Of a stretch of 64,000 nt of DNA, positions 25,537 to 33,760 are shown one piece after another. Positions within the stretch are counted from its first letter, which is position 1; each line of letters begins with the position of its first letter. The position numbers were made by a program, and so were the translations under genes. Below the pieces are notes generated by a model. That model was not told the origin of the DNA and searched no databases. It saw nothing but the letters and a program-made list of their open reading frames with translations. Source of the stretch: an uncultured Erysipelotrichaceae bacterium (GTDB lineage: Bacteria > Bacillota_I > Bacilli_A > Erysipelotrichales > Erysipelotrichaceae); the NCBI GenBank assembly GCA_947569705.1, contig CANOSP010000006.1, positions 1 through 64,000 on the forward strand, given 5' to 3'.

Positions 25537-28488
25537 ATGTTTTTAAAAAGAATAGAATTGCAGGGCTTTAAGTCCTTTGCGGATAAATCAATTATACACT
25601 TTGATTCCGATGTGATCGGCATTGTCGGACCGAACGGCTGCGGCAAAAGTAATATCAATGATGCGATTCGCTGGGTACTCGGAGAACAGAGTGTAAAAAG
25701 TCTGCGCGGAAGCAGTATGAGCGATGTCATATTCAGCGGCTCGACACAGCGTAAGGCAGTCAATACTGCCGAAGTGACGCTTGTGTTTGATAATTCAAAG
25801 CACTATTTGAACGTCGATTATGAAGAGGTGGAAATAACCCGCAGGCTGCATCGCCAAAGCGGTGAGGGTGAATATTTTATCAATAAAACTCCGTGTCGTT
25901 TGAAGGATGTAGTCAATATTGTGATGGACAGCGGTTTGGGACGCGATTCCTTATCGATCATCACACAGGGAAATATCTCAAGCTTTGCGGAAGCGAAGCC
26001 GGAAGAACGCCGGGCATTGTTTGAGGAAGCTGCCGGTGTTGCCAAATATAAGAAGCGTAAAAATGAATCGCTTGCCAAGCTGAATCGTACCCAGGAAAAT
26101 CTAATGCGCGTAGAGGATATTATCGCGGAATTGGAGCGTCAGGTAAATCCGCTGAAGCGTCAGGCAAAAAAAGCTGAATTGTATTTACAAAAGCGCAGTG
26201 AGCTGGAATCGATTGAAATCAGTGTAATTGCGGATGAAATTGAACAATTAACGGAACGAATTGAAATATTAAAGAAAAAAGCATTTGATTTAGATACACA
26301 AAAAGCGATGAATGAAACAACCATTCAAGTCGAGGATTTAAAAAACAGCGATCTTCGTAAAGAGATGTTTCAGCTGGATCATGAAATCAATCAGCTTCAG
26401 GAAGCTTATACCAAGACGATCAATGAAATTTCCGTATTAGAAACACGCAAGGCTGAATTGGATGAAAAGCGTAAGTATGCGTTAGAGTTTGCGGATCGCA
26501 AAGAAAAGCTGAAGGAATTAAAGGCTATGCTTGAAGAAGCGAGCTATGAATATAAAGATCGTATGAATCGTCTGCAGGATTTATTGCGTGATATTGATCT
26601 GAAGAAAAAACAGCTCAGTGAAGTGGATGCGAGTCTCAGTGAATGCCGCAGTGAGCATTATCAGGCGGAGAATCTGATGAATCGTTTGGAAAATCGTCGT
26701 GAAGTATTGCAAAATCTTGCCAAGCAGCCGTTTAATCACCAACAGGGTGTGAAAGCCGTTTTAGATAATCAAAGTGCATTATTGGGTGTGCTGGGCGTTA
26801 TCTCACAAATTCTGAAACCGCAAATGAATTATGAGGATGCGATTTCCAATGCGTTGGGCGGAGCGATGTATCATATCGTGACAGAGGATGAATCGGCAGC
26901 ACGTCATGCGATCACTTTTTTGAAGAAAAATCAAAGCGGAAGGGCTACCTTTTTACCGCTGAATGTATTAAAACCGCGTCATATGAACAATGATCATTTG
27001 ATGCTGGCAAATCATACACCGGGTTTTTTAGGCTGTGCGTGTGATTTTGTTGACAATGAGGAAATTTTTGATATTGTAAAACAGTCGTTATTGGGCAACG
27101 TGCTTGTTTGCGATAATCTGATCAATGCGAATGAATTGGCAAAAGTCTTAAAATACAATTATAAAATCGTGACCTTGGACGGTGATGTCGTACATAAAGG
27201 CGGAAGTATGAGCGGCGGACGCATGAAGAATGCCGGCTCACCGATGACGATTCAAAAAGAATTGAATCAGCTGTTACAAAGCATTGAAGGACAGCAGTTG
27301 CAGGTTGATGCGTTAAGCAATCAACTGTATGCATTACAAGGGAAGCAGCAGAAGCTTCAAGATGAAGCGGTGCAGCTGCAAATAGCGATTGCACAACTGG
27401 AACCGATCGTTGAGGTAAAGCGAACCAAAATGGATCGTTTAAAAGCCGATTATGAACAGCTGGCACCGGATGAACTACAGGAAAATGAAGGAACGATGCA
27501 GGATGATCTTGTGGTTCAGTTGTCAAAGCTGTACTCGAAGCGTGATGATACGCTGTCAACGATTCAAAATAAGCGTGAGCGAAGAATGCGCTGCGGCAGT
27601 GAGGTAGAACGTAAGGAAGCATCGATTCGACAGCTGCGCAGAGATTTAAATATTCTGCAAAATGAAGAACGTGAAGTCGGTGAACAAAAGGTAAAAGCGG
27701 AAACACAGCTGGAAAATGCCTTGGAGCGTTTAAGCTCAACTTATGAAATGACCTATGAATATGCGTTGACGCAGAAGCAGGAAATTGATATTGCCGAAGC
27801 AAAACAGCGCGTGCTGACACTTCGCAAGGAAATTCAGCAATTAGGTAACGTAAATTTAGATGCACCGCAGGAATATGCCGAGGTCAGCGAACGCTTTGAA
27901 TTTTTAACAAAGCAGCGTAATGATTTGTTATCGGCGAAGGATAAAATCTTAGAAGCAATCGATGAAATGGATGAAGTGATGGTCACGCAGTTTCAGGAGA
28001 TGTTCGATCGCATCAATAATGAGCTGAACGATGTTTTCCGAACCTTATTCGGCGGCGGAAAGGCACGCTTATATATGGTGGATCCGCAGGATGTCTTAAA
28101 TACGGGAATCGATATTGATGTTCAGCCTCCCGGTAAAACCGTGCAGAATATTCGCTTGTTCTCCGGCGGGGAAAAGGCATTGATTGCGATTTGTGTATTG
28201 TTCTCGATTTTAAAGGCGAGAACGATGCCGCTGTGTATCTTTGATGAGGTAGAGGCTGCCTTGGATCAGGCAAATGTTGAGCGTTTTGCGAAATATATTG
28301 CCCGTTTCCGCGGGGAAAGCCAGTTTATCGTTGTTACGCATCGTCCCGGCACTATGGCACAATGTGATGCTTTATACGGTGTAACCATGCAGCAAAACGG
28401 TGTCTCACAGCTGTTAAAGGTGCGTTTACAGGATGCAATTAATATGGTGGATCATGAAGAAAAAGATCAGAAAGGAGTAGATGCATAA
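25537..28488 (+). CDS. smc: Chromosome partition protein SMC (short-arm form)
   Basis: A 983-residue condensin ATPase. The N-terminal head has GIVGPNGCGKSNINDAIRWV. A coiled coil follows (about 170-390), then the hinge (GVLGVISQILKPQMNYEDAI to about 560, with GGSMSGG), a return coil, and the C-terminal head with the ABC signature LFSGGEKALIAI and Walker B CIFDEVEAALDQ. ATG 25537 behind GACAGGAGG gives the typical MFLKRIELQGFKSFADKS. B. subtilis SMC is about 1186 residues, so the arms are about 100 residues shorter each, resembling Mollicutes SMC. It is followed by ftsY with a one-base overlap. Confidence 0.97.
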   Translation: MFLKRIELQGFKSFADKSIIHFDSDVIGIVGPNGCGKSNINDAIRWVLGEQSVKSLRGSSMSDVIFSGSTQRKAVNTAEVTLVFDNSKHYLNVDYEEVEITRRLHRQSGEGEYFINKTPCRLKDVVNIVMDSGLGRDSLSIITQGNISSFAEAKPEERRALFEEAAGVAKYKKRKNESLAKLNRTQENLMRVEDIIAELERQVNPLKRQAKKAELYLQKRSELESIEISVIADEIEQLTERIEILKKKAFDLDTQKAMNETTIQVEDLKNSDLRKEMFQLDHEINQLQEAYTKTINEISVLETRKAELDEKRKYALEFADRKEKLKELKAMLEEASYEYKDRMNRLQDLLRDIDLKKKQLSEVDASLSECRSEHYQAENLMNRLENRREVLQNLAKQPFNHQQGVKAVLDNQSALLGVLGVISQILKPQMNYEDAISNALGGAMYHIVTEDESAARHAITFLKKNQSGRATFLPLNVLKPRHMNNDHLMLANHTPGFLGCACDFVDNEEIFDIVKQSLLGNVLVCDNLINANELAKVLKYNYKIVTLDGDVVHKGGSMSGGRMKNAGSPMTIQKELNQLLQSIEGQQLQVDALSNQLYALQGKQQKLQDEAVQLQIAIAQLEPIVEVKRTKMDRLKADYEQLAPDELQENEGTMQDDLVVQLSKLYSKRDDTLSTIQNKRERRMRCGSEVERKEASIRQLRRDLNILQNEEREVGEQKVKAETQLENALERLSSTYEMTYEYALTQKQEIDIAEAKQRVLTLRKEIQQLGNVNLDAPQEYAEVSERFEFLTKQRNDLLSAKDKILEAIDEMDEVMVTQFQEMFDRINNELNDVFRTLFGGGKARLYMVDPQDVLNTGIDIDVQPPGKTVQNIRLFSGGEKALIAICVLFSILKARTMPLCIFDEVEAALDQANVERFAKYIARFRGESQFIVVTHRPGTMAQCDALYGVTMQQNGVSQLLKVRLQDAINMVDHEEKDQKGVDA

Positions 28489-29465
28489 TGGGTATATTTT
28501 CAAAGCTGAAGCAGGCATTTGGCTCCAATGAGGATCAGGATCGCTACTTAAGCGGTTTGGATAAAAGCAAAAAATCATTTTCACAGAGAATCCGCAGGCT
28601 TGCGCTTGGATTCAGCGGTGTGAATGAAGAATTTTTAGAGGAATTGATGATTGCGCTGTTAGAAGCTGATATTGGTGTAAAAACAGCTCAAAAAATTGTT
28701 GATGCGGTGGAAAATGAAGCGATGGACCGCCGTTTGAGAACTTTCAGTGAAATCAGTGAATGTTTGGTAGAACAAATGGCAAAACTGTATACGGAACATG
28801 AGGATCGTCCTTTTCAAGAAAATCCGGACGGTCCGACTGTGATCCTGATGGTCGGTGTCAACGGAAGCGGCAAGACAACGACGACCGCAAAGCTTGCCAA
28901 ACGCTTTCAAGAGGATCAAAAAAGCGTTGTATTAGCCGCAGCCGATACATTTCGTGCCGGTGCAGTCGACCAGCTTGCCAAATGGGCTGAGCGTCTGAAC
29001 TTGCCATGTATCAAAGGGCGTGAAAACGGTGATCCGAGTGCGGTATTGGTGGATGCCTGCCGTTATGCCAAAGAACATCACAGTGATATTGTGATCGGGG
29101 ATACTGCCGGACGTCTTCAAAATAAAGCCAATTTAATGAAAGAGTTGGAAAAAATGAAGCGTGTCGTTGCCAAGGAAATCCCGGGGGCGCCGCATGAGGT
29201 ATGGCTTGTCATTGATGCCACCACAGGTCAAAACGGAATTTCGCAAGCATCTGTCTTTATGGAGACAACCGATGTCAGCGGTATTATCTTGACCAAGACT
29301 GACGGTACGGCCAAGGGCGGGATTGTGATTGCGATTCGTGATCTGTTGGGATTGCCGGTTACTTATATCGGATTAGGTGAAGGAATCGATGATTTACGAC
29401 CGTTTGATATAAATGCGTATCTTTACGGCTTATGTGAGGGTATTTTAAACGATGGAGGCGCTTGA
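28488..29465 (+). CDS. ftsY: Signal recognition particle receptor FtsY
   Basis: A 325-residue SRP-receptor GTPase with a short N-terminal region (MGIFSKLKQAF) and an NG domain. GTPase motifs are GVNGSGKTTTTAKLA (G1), DTFRAGAVDQLAKW, DTAGR (G3), TKTDGTAKGG (G4) and GLGEGIDDLRPF. It lacks the long acidic A domain of E. coli FtsY, as is usual in Firmicutes. It overlaps ylxM by 14 bases. smc-ftsY-ylxM is the B. subtilis order. Confidence 0.97.
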   Translation: MGIFSKLKQAFGSNEDQDRYLSGLDKSKKSFSQRIRRLALGFSGVNEEFLEELMIALLEADIGVKTAQKIVDAVENEAMDRRLRTFSEISECLVEQMAKLYTEHEDRPFQENPDGPTVILMVGVNGSGKTTTTAKLAKRFQEDQKSVVLAAADTFRAGAVDQLAKWAERLNLPCIKGRENGDPSAVLVDACRYAKEHHSDIVIGDTAGRLQNKANLMKELEKMKRVVAKEIPGAPHEVWLVIDATTGQNGISQASVFMETTDVSGIILTKTDGTAKGGIVIAIRDLLGLPVTYIGLGEGIDDLRPFDINAYLYGLCEGILNDGGA

Positions 29466-30978
29466 TAAAACCGAACGCATGAATGAATTGCTGGATGCTT
29501 ACGGCAGTCTGCTTACCGATAAGCAACTGGATATTCTCAAGCTGTATTATGAAGAAGATTTTTCATTATCGGAAATTGCCGAGCTTCAGCACATTTCAAG
29601 AGCAGCGGTCAGCGATCATTTAAAGCGCAGTGAAAAAGCGTTGGATGAATATGAAGCAAAGCTGAAAATTGTTTTCGGCAATCAACAGCGCCGTATGCTT
29701 TATGAAGCAATGAGAGCATTAGACAATCAAAAAATCAATCAGTATATAAACGCGTTGGAAGCGATAGATAATCAGGAGGATATTATGACAAAAATTATTT
29801 CCGTAAACGCAGGAAGCTCATCTTTGAAGTTTCAATTATTTGAAATGCCGCAGGAACACGTATTAACCAGCGGTAATATGGAACGAATCGGTTTAGAAGA
29901 AGGAATCTTTACCATCAAGGTCAACGGAGAAAAGGTTACGAAAAAATTACCGATCGAGGATCATGCGAAAGCAGTTGCACTGTTAATGAATGCACTTGTA
30001 GAACACAAGATCGTTTCCTCATTAGAAGAGATCAAGGGAGTCGGTCATCGTGTTGTTCAGGGCGGTGATTACAGCAGCAGCCATGTGATTGATGATACGG
30101 TAGAGCAGGTAATCGTAGATATGTCTGAGTTGGCGCCGCTGCATAATCCGGCCGGTTTAGTCGGTTATCGAGCTTTTAAGGAAGCACTGCCGAGTGCCGG
30201 ACATGTCGCAGTATTTGATACGGCTTTCCATCAGACGATGGGACAGGAAAGCTATTTATATCCGGTGCCGATGAGCTGGTATCGCGATTATAAGATTCGT
30301 CGCTACGGCTATCACGGTACAAGCCATCAGTATGTATCACAGCGCTGTGCCGAATTGATGAATAAAAATATTGAGGATTTAAAAATAATTACTTGTCATT
30401 TGGGTAACGGTGCCAGCATTTCTGCGGTTGACGGCGGCAAGTGCATCAATACTTCAATGGGCTTTACACCGTTGGCGGGCATTATGATGGGAACACGCTG
30501 CGGCGATATTGATCCGGCAATTGTCTGTTATATGATGAAGAAAACAGGAATGAGTGCAGAGGAAATGGATACCGTACTGAATAAGGAAAGCGGAATGCTC
30601 GGAATCAGCGGTATTTCCAGTGATGCTCGTGATATTGAAAAAGCATGTGAGGAAGGCAAGGAAGGTGCGATCATCGCTACCGATCTTTATGTAAATCGCA
30701 TTATCAATACCGTAGGCGGCTACTTTGCGCAGCTCGGCGGTGTTGATGCGATTGTATTTGCCGGCGGTATCGGTGAAAATGATCATAAAATTCGCCGTTT
30801 AGTATGCGAAAAGCTGGAAAGCGCATTAGGCGTTAAGATTGACAAAGAATTAAATGCGCAGACACGCGGTGTTGAAAAGCAGTTAAGCACCGATGAAAGC
30901 AAGGTCAGCGTATGGTTGATTCCGACCGATGAAGAGCTTGTAATCGCTCGTGATACCTATCAGTTGTTAGGCTTCTGA
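29452..30978 (+). CDS. YlxM (SRP-associated HTH protein) in frame with acetate kinase
   Basis: One uninterrupted frame encodes 508 residues. Residues 1 to about 105 are a YlxM/p13-like helix-turn-helix protein (RMNELLDAYGSLLTDKQLDI, then LYYEEDFSLSEIAELQHISR and AVSDHLKRSEKALDEYEAKL). YlxM is normally a separate protein of about 110 residues next to ffh. From residue 112 the frame is a complete acetate kinase with no stop codon in between. A strong internal AGGAGG (29774-29779) and ATG 29785 remain, so the cell may make both the fusion and free AckA. A single lost stop codon would explain it; a sequencing error is also possible. Confidence 0.8.
   Translation: MEALDKTERMNELLDAYGSLLTDKQLDILKLYYEEDFSLSEIAELQHISRAAVSDHLKRSEKALDEYEAKLKIVFGNQQRRMLYEAMRALDNQKINQYINALEAIDNQEDIMTKIISVNAGSSSLKFQLFEMPQEHVLTSGNMERIGLEEGIFTIKVNGEKVTKKLPIEDHAKAVALLMNALVEHKIVSSLEEIKGVGHRVVQGGDYSSSHVIDDTVEQVIVDMSELAPLHNPAGLVGYRAFKEALPSAGHVAVFDTAFHQTMGQESYLYPVPMSWYRDYKIRRYGYHGTSHQYVSQRCAELMNKNIEDLKIITCHLGNGASISAVDGGKCINTSMGFTPLAGIMMGTRCGDIDPAIVCYMMKKTGMSAEEMDTVLNKESGMLGISGISSDARDIEKACEEGKEGAIIATDLYVNRIINTVGGYFAQLGGVDAIVFAGGIGENDHKIRRLVCEKLESALGVKIDKELNAQTRGVEKQLSTDESKVSVWLIPTDEELVIARDTYQLLGF
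29785..30978 (+). CDS. ackA: Acetate kinase (internal start)
   Basis: 397 residues, the normal AckA length, starting at ATG 29785 five bases after AGGAGG. The enzyme interconverts acetyl phosphate plus ADP and acetate plus ATP. ASKHA-fold motifs are ISVNAGSSSLKFQLFEM (phosphate binding), YGYHGTSHQYVSQ, TCHLGNGASISAV, GFTPLAGIMMGTRCGDIDP and VFAGGIGEND. This is nested in frame within the ylxM-ackA reading frame. ackA is not a usual neighbour of ftsY/ylxM, where ffh is expected. Confidence 0.95.
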   Translation: MTKIISVNAGSSSLKFQLFEMPQEHVLTSGNMERIGLEEGIFTIKVNGEKVTKKLPIEDHAKAVALLMNALVEHKIVSSLEEIKGVGHRVVQGGDYSSSHVIDDTVEQVIVDMSELAPLHNPAGLVGYRAFKEALPSAGHVAVFDTAFHQTMGQESYLYPVPMSWYRDYKIRRYGYHGTSHQYVSQRCAELMNKNIEDLKIITCHLGNGASISAVDGGKCINTSMGFTPLAGIMMGTRCGDIDPAIVCYMMKKTGMSAEEMDTVLNKESGMLGISGISSDARDIEKACEEGKEGAIIATDLYVNRIINTVGGYFAQLGGVDAIVFAGGIGENDHKIRRLVCEKLESALGVKIDKELNAQTRGVEKQLSTDESKVSVWLIPTDEELVIARDTYQLLGF

Positions 30979-30979
30979 T

Positions 30980-31930
30980 ATGCATCGCCTATTTGAATGT
31001 ATCGAGGAATACGATACGATCACCTTATTTCGTCATACCGGTGCCGATGCCGATGCACTCGGTGCTCAGTTTGGCTTAAAGCAATGGATCAATGACACAT
31101 ATCCGCAGAAAAAGGTTTATGCGCTCGGAACCTCGGTAGGCTCCGCTGCCGCTCATTATCCAAGCATCGATGAAGCATCGGATGAGATCATTCAAAGGTC
31201 ATTAGCCATTATTTTAGATACAGCAAATGCTTCTCGCATTGATGATCAGCGTTGCTTAAATGCGGCCTTCAGAATCAAGGTTGATCATCATATCTTGGTG
31301 GATCGCTATGCCGATATTGAATATATTGAGGATCGCAAAGGCGCTACCTGTGAAATCTTGGCAAATATGTTTCAAGAAAAGGGTGAAACGCTCTCTAAGC
31401 AGTGTGCGGAATATTTATACAGCGGCTTAATCGCGGATACTTTGCAATTTTCAATAAATGCGACAACACCGCAAATGTTAAGAACCGCTGCTTATTTGGT
31501 TGAGCAGGGCGTAGATGTTGCGAAAATCAATGAACAGAATTTCTCTAAGAGTTTAAGGGAATATCGCTATGAAACTTATATCAGGGAACATGTACAGCTG
31601 ATTGATGAGCATATTGCCTTCTGTAAGATCACAAAAGCAGAATATGAACAGTTTGGCTTGTCCTATAATGTAGCGAAAGAGAAAACATATGCGTTGAGCC
31701 ATGTTAATGAATTTTTTGCATGGGTCTTATTTGTGGAAAGCACAGACAGTACATGCGAATTGCCGTTGTTTAATGCTTCGATTCGATCTCGCAATGTGAT
31801 GATCAATGATATTGCGATGAAATTTAACGGCGGTGGGCATCGTTATGCCTGCGGTGCTAAAAACTTAAATGAAGCACAAATCACGGAGTTGTTACAACAG
31901 CTTTCACAGCGTATTAACAATAAGGGATAA
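30980..31930 (+). CDS. DHH/DHHA1 phosphoesterase (NrnA-like nanoRNase/pAp phosphatase)
   Basis: A 316-residue DHH-superfamily protein. Metal-binding motifs are HTGADADALGAQFGL, LDTANASRID, KVDHHI (the DHH motif) and the DHHA1 RNA-contacting GGGHRYACGAK at the C-terminus. The length is right for NrnA, which degrades oligoribonucleotides and dephosphorylates pAp. It begins one base after the ackA stop, so it is co-transcribed. Confidence 0.93.
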   Translation: MHRLFECIEEYDTITLFRHTGADADALGAQFGLKQWINDTYPQKKVYALGTSVGSAAAHYPSIDEASDEIIQRSLAIILDTANASRIDDQRCLNAAFRIKVDHHILVDRYADIEYIEDRKGATCEILANMFQEKGETLSKQCAEYLYSGLIADTLQFSINATTPQMLRTAAYLVEQGVDVAKINEQNFSKSLREYRYETYIREHVQLIDEHIAFCKITKAEYEQFGLSYNVAKEKTYALSHVNEFFAWVLFVESTDSTCELPLFNASIRSRNVMINDIAMKFNGGGHRYACGAKNLNEAQITELLQQLSQRINNKG

Positions 31931-31931
31931 T

Positions 31932-31957
31932 TGCCTAACGGCAGTATCTCTTTTTTT
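31932..31957 (+). terminator. Possible terminator after the DHH gene
   Basis: A short stem TGCC/GGCA (31932-31943) with a TAAC loop is followed, after GTATCTC, by seven Ts. The stem is short, so confidence is modest. Confidence 0.5.
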
Positions 31958-32184
31958 ATCAATATATCTTATAATTATTACTGTCGTTTAATCTCATTGT
32001 GCATTCCTATGTGTAATGAGACATTATGATTCATTTCATCAAAAGGATGCGAAAGGAAAGCAAATACCGCTACAAACAAAAAAGCAACCGTCGGTTGACA
32101 CATTGCATGAGCTTAGTTGGTGGTACGCAACCTCATAAAGTGGTACTATATGAATCATGATAAGCATTGAAGGAGGAATTTATC
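31958..32184. other. Intergenic region before the membrane XRE gene
   Basis: No gene is seen. A consensus-like TTGACA (32095-32100) lacks a matching -10 at the expected distance. A direct GGTAC repeat (GTGGTACGCAAC and GTGGTACTATAT, about 32120-32150) lies just before the AGGAGG ribosome site and could be an operator for the regulator itself. Confidence 0.35.
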
Positions 32185-33180
32185 ATGAAATTTGCCGATA
32201 AATTGATTCAGCTGCGTAAGCAAGCCGGCTGGTCACAAGAAGAATTAGCTGAACAAATGGATGTCACAAGACAATCTGTTTCTAAGTGGGAAGGAATGCA
32301 GGCTGTACCCGACATTGAAAAAATAGTCCGTCTTTCGGAATTATTCAATGTCAGTACCGATTATCTATTAAAGGATGAGAGCTGCGATGAGAGTGGTACA
32401 ATCATATCGGAAGATCGATCCCGATTAAGACGCGTTACCATGGAAGAAGCTGTTGCTTTTCTTCATGTAAAAGCAGTAACTGCGAGAGAAATCGCATTAG
32501 CTGTTTTTCTGTGTATTTTGGCGCCGCTCTGCTTATTGATACTGGGGGGTGTCAGTGAAATACCCGATTATGATTTGAGCGAAAATGCCGCAGGCGGAAT
32601 CGGAATGATTGTACTGTTAAGCTTTATAAGTGCTGCGGTTAGTGTATTCATTTCCGCAGGCAGAAAAACAGCGCCGTTTGAGTTTTTAGAAAAAGAAATA
32701 TTTGAAACCGAATACGGAGTCAAAAAGATGGTTGAAGAACGGAAGGAACAATTCAGCGGAACGTATACAAAATATAATATGATAGGATCAGCACTTTGTA
32801 TCATGGCATTGGTTCCGCTGTTTTTGGGAGTTATTTTTGATGAGGATAATGTAATATTGATGGCGATGATGCTCTGTGCTTCTTTTGTTATTGCCGGTAT
32901 CGGTATTATCTTCTTTATCAACGGCGGTATTCAATGGGCAAGCTATGAAAAATTATTACAAGAAGGAGATTACGCAAAAACAAAAAAAGAATTTCGCACA
33001 GTATCATCAGCGATCGCAAGTGCCTATTGGTTAATTGTTACAGCGCTCTATCTAGGTTACAGCTTATTGACGAATCAATGGGAATACAGTTGGATCATAT
33101 GGGTTTTGGCAGGGGTATTATATCCTGTTGTAATAATGGTGATTCAATTGTTTCATAAAAGTGCTAAAGAAAGTGATTAA
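32185..33180 (+). CDS. Membrane-anchored XRE family transcriptional regulator
   Basis: A 331-residue protein with an N-terminal Cro/CI HTH (KFADKLIQLRKQAGWSQEEL, then QMDVTRQSVSKWEGMQAVPDIEKI, residues 1-60) and a linker. Six hydrophobic segments follow (for example ALAVFLCILAPLCLLILGGV, GMIVLLSFISAAVSVFISAG, IIWVLAGVLYPVVIMVI). HTH plus multi-span architecture suggests a regulator that senses membrane or envelope state. The start at 32185 follows AAGGAGG. An upstream in-frame ATG at 32167 has no ribosome site. It is a single-gene unit. Confidence 0.9.
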   Translation: MKFADKLIQLRKQAGWSQEELAEQMDVTRQSVSKWEGMQAVPDIEKIVRLSELFNVSTDYLLKDESCDESGTIISEDRSRLRRVTMEEAVAFLHVKAVTAREIALAVFLCILAPLCLLILGGVSEIPDYDLSENAAGGIGMIVLLSFISAAVSVFISAGRKTAPFEFLEKEIFETEYGVKKMVEERKEQFSGTYTKYNMIGSALCIMALVPLFLGVIFDEDNVILMAMMLCASFVIAGIGIIFFINGGIQWASYEKLLQEGDYAKTKKEFRTVSSAIASAYWLIVTALYLGYSLLTNQWEYSWIIWVLAGVLYPVVIMVIQLFHKSAKESD

Positions 33181-33200
33181 TTATCATGCGGATGTGTATT

Positions 33201-33211
33201 TGTGTTATAAT
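33201..33211 (+). promoter_or_regulatory. Extended -10 promoter for the NTF2-like gene
   Basis: TGTGTTATAAT (TATAAT 33206-33211) is the same extended -10 form seen upstream of smc. The start would be about 30 bases before the coding region. Confidence 0.5.
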
Positions 33212-33248
33212 GTTCAAAGTGATACAATGATCAAATGAGGTGTTGGTT

Positions 33249-33617
33249 ATGAATATTCGAGCATTTTGGAACGCGGTATTGGCACAGAATGAACAAGAAA
33301 TAAGAAAATATTTTCATAAGGATGCTTATGTCAAATGGCACTGTACAAATGAACAATTTACCGTGGATGAATTTATGACAGCGAATTGTGAATATCCCGG
33401 TGATTGGGACGGTGAAATCGAACGTATCGAAAAAATGGATGATTTACTTATCACAGTGGTGCGGGTTTATCCAAAGGATCAATCTGTTTCTTTTCATGTG
33501 ACCTCATTTTTCAAAATAAAAGATGATCAAATACAATCGGTTGATGAATACTGGGCGGATGACGGTATTGCACCGAAATGGCGCATTGATAAGCAAATAG
33601 GTAAAGCGATAAAGTAA
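33249..33617 (+). CDS. NTF2-like / SnoaL-type protein
   Basis: A 122-residue alpha+beta protein matching the nuclear-transport-factor-2 fold pattern: an N-terminal helix (IRAFWNAVLAQNEQEIRKYF), then HKDAYVKWHCTNEQFTVDEF and curved-sheet strands with VSFHVTSFFKIKDDQIQSVDEYWAD. It has no transmembrane segment. The family includes SnoaL-like cyclases and many uncharacterised ligand-binding proteins, so no enzyme function is assigned. ATG 33249 follows GAGGTG. Confidence 0.8.
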   Translation: MNIRAFWNAVLAQNEQEIRKYFHKDAYVKWHCTNEQFTVDEFMTANCEYPGDWDGEIERIEKMDDLLITVVRVYPKDQSVSFHVTSFFKIKDDQIQSVDEYWADDGIAPKWRIDKQIGKAIK

Positions 33618-33727
33618 TCATACTGCGGCTGCCCTTATGTATATTATGATTATTCGAATGAAATACATAAGACAAATAATAAACACAATTTAATTTTGTA
33701 TATAAGGAAACGAAACAGGTAAAGATA

Positions 33728-33736
33728 TGATATAAT
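33728..33736 (+). promoter_or_regulatory. dnaE promoter (extended -10)
   Basis: TGATATAAT gives a TGn-extended consensus -10 (TATAAT 33731-33736). There is no good -35. The start falls about 18 bases before dnaE. Confidence 0.5.
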
Positions 33737-33760
33737 GATACAAAGAAAGCAGGTGTTGTC

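Noticed and set aside
27122-27865. A 247-codon open frame antisense to smc
   Set aside because: It lies fully inside smc, has no ribosome site, and the translation is Ser/His/Leu-rich with no domain.
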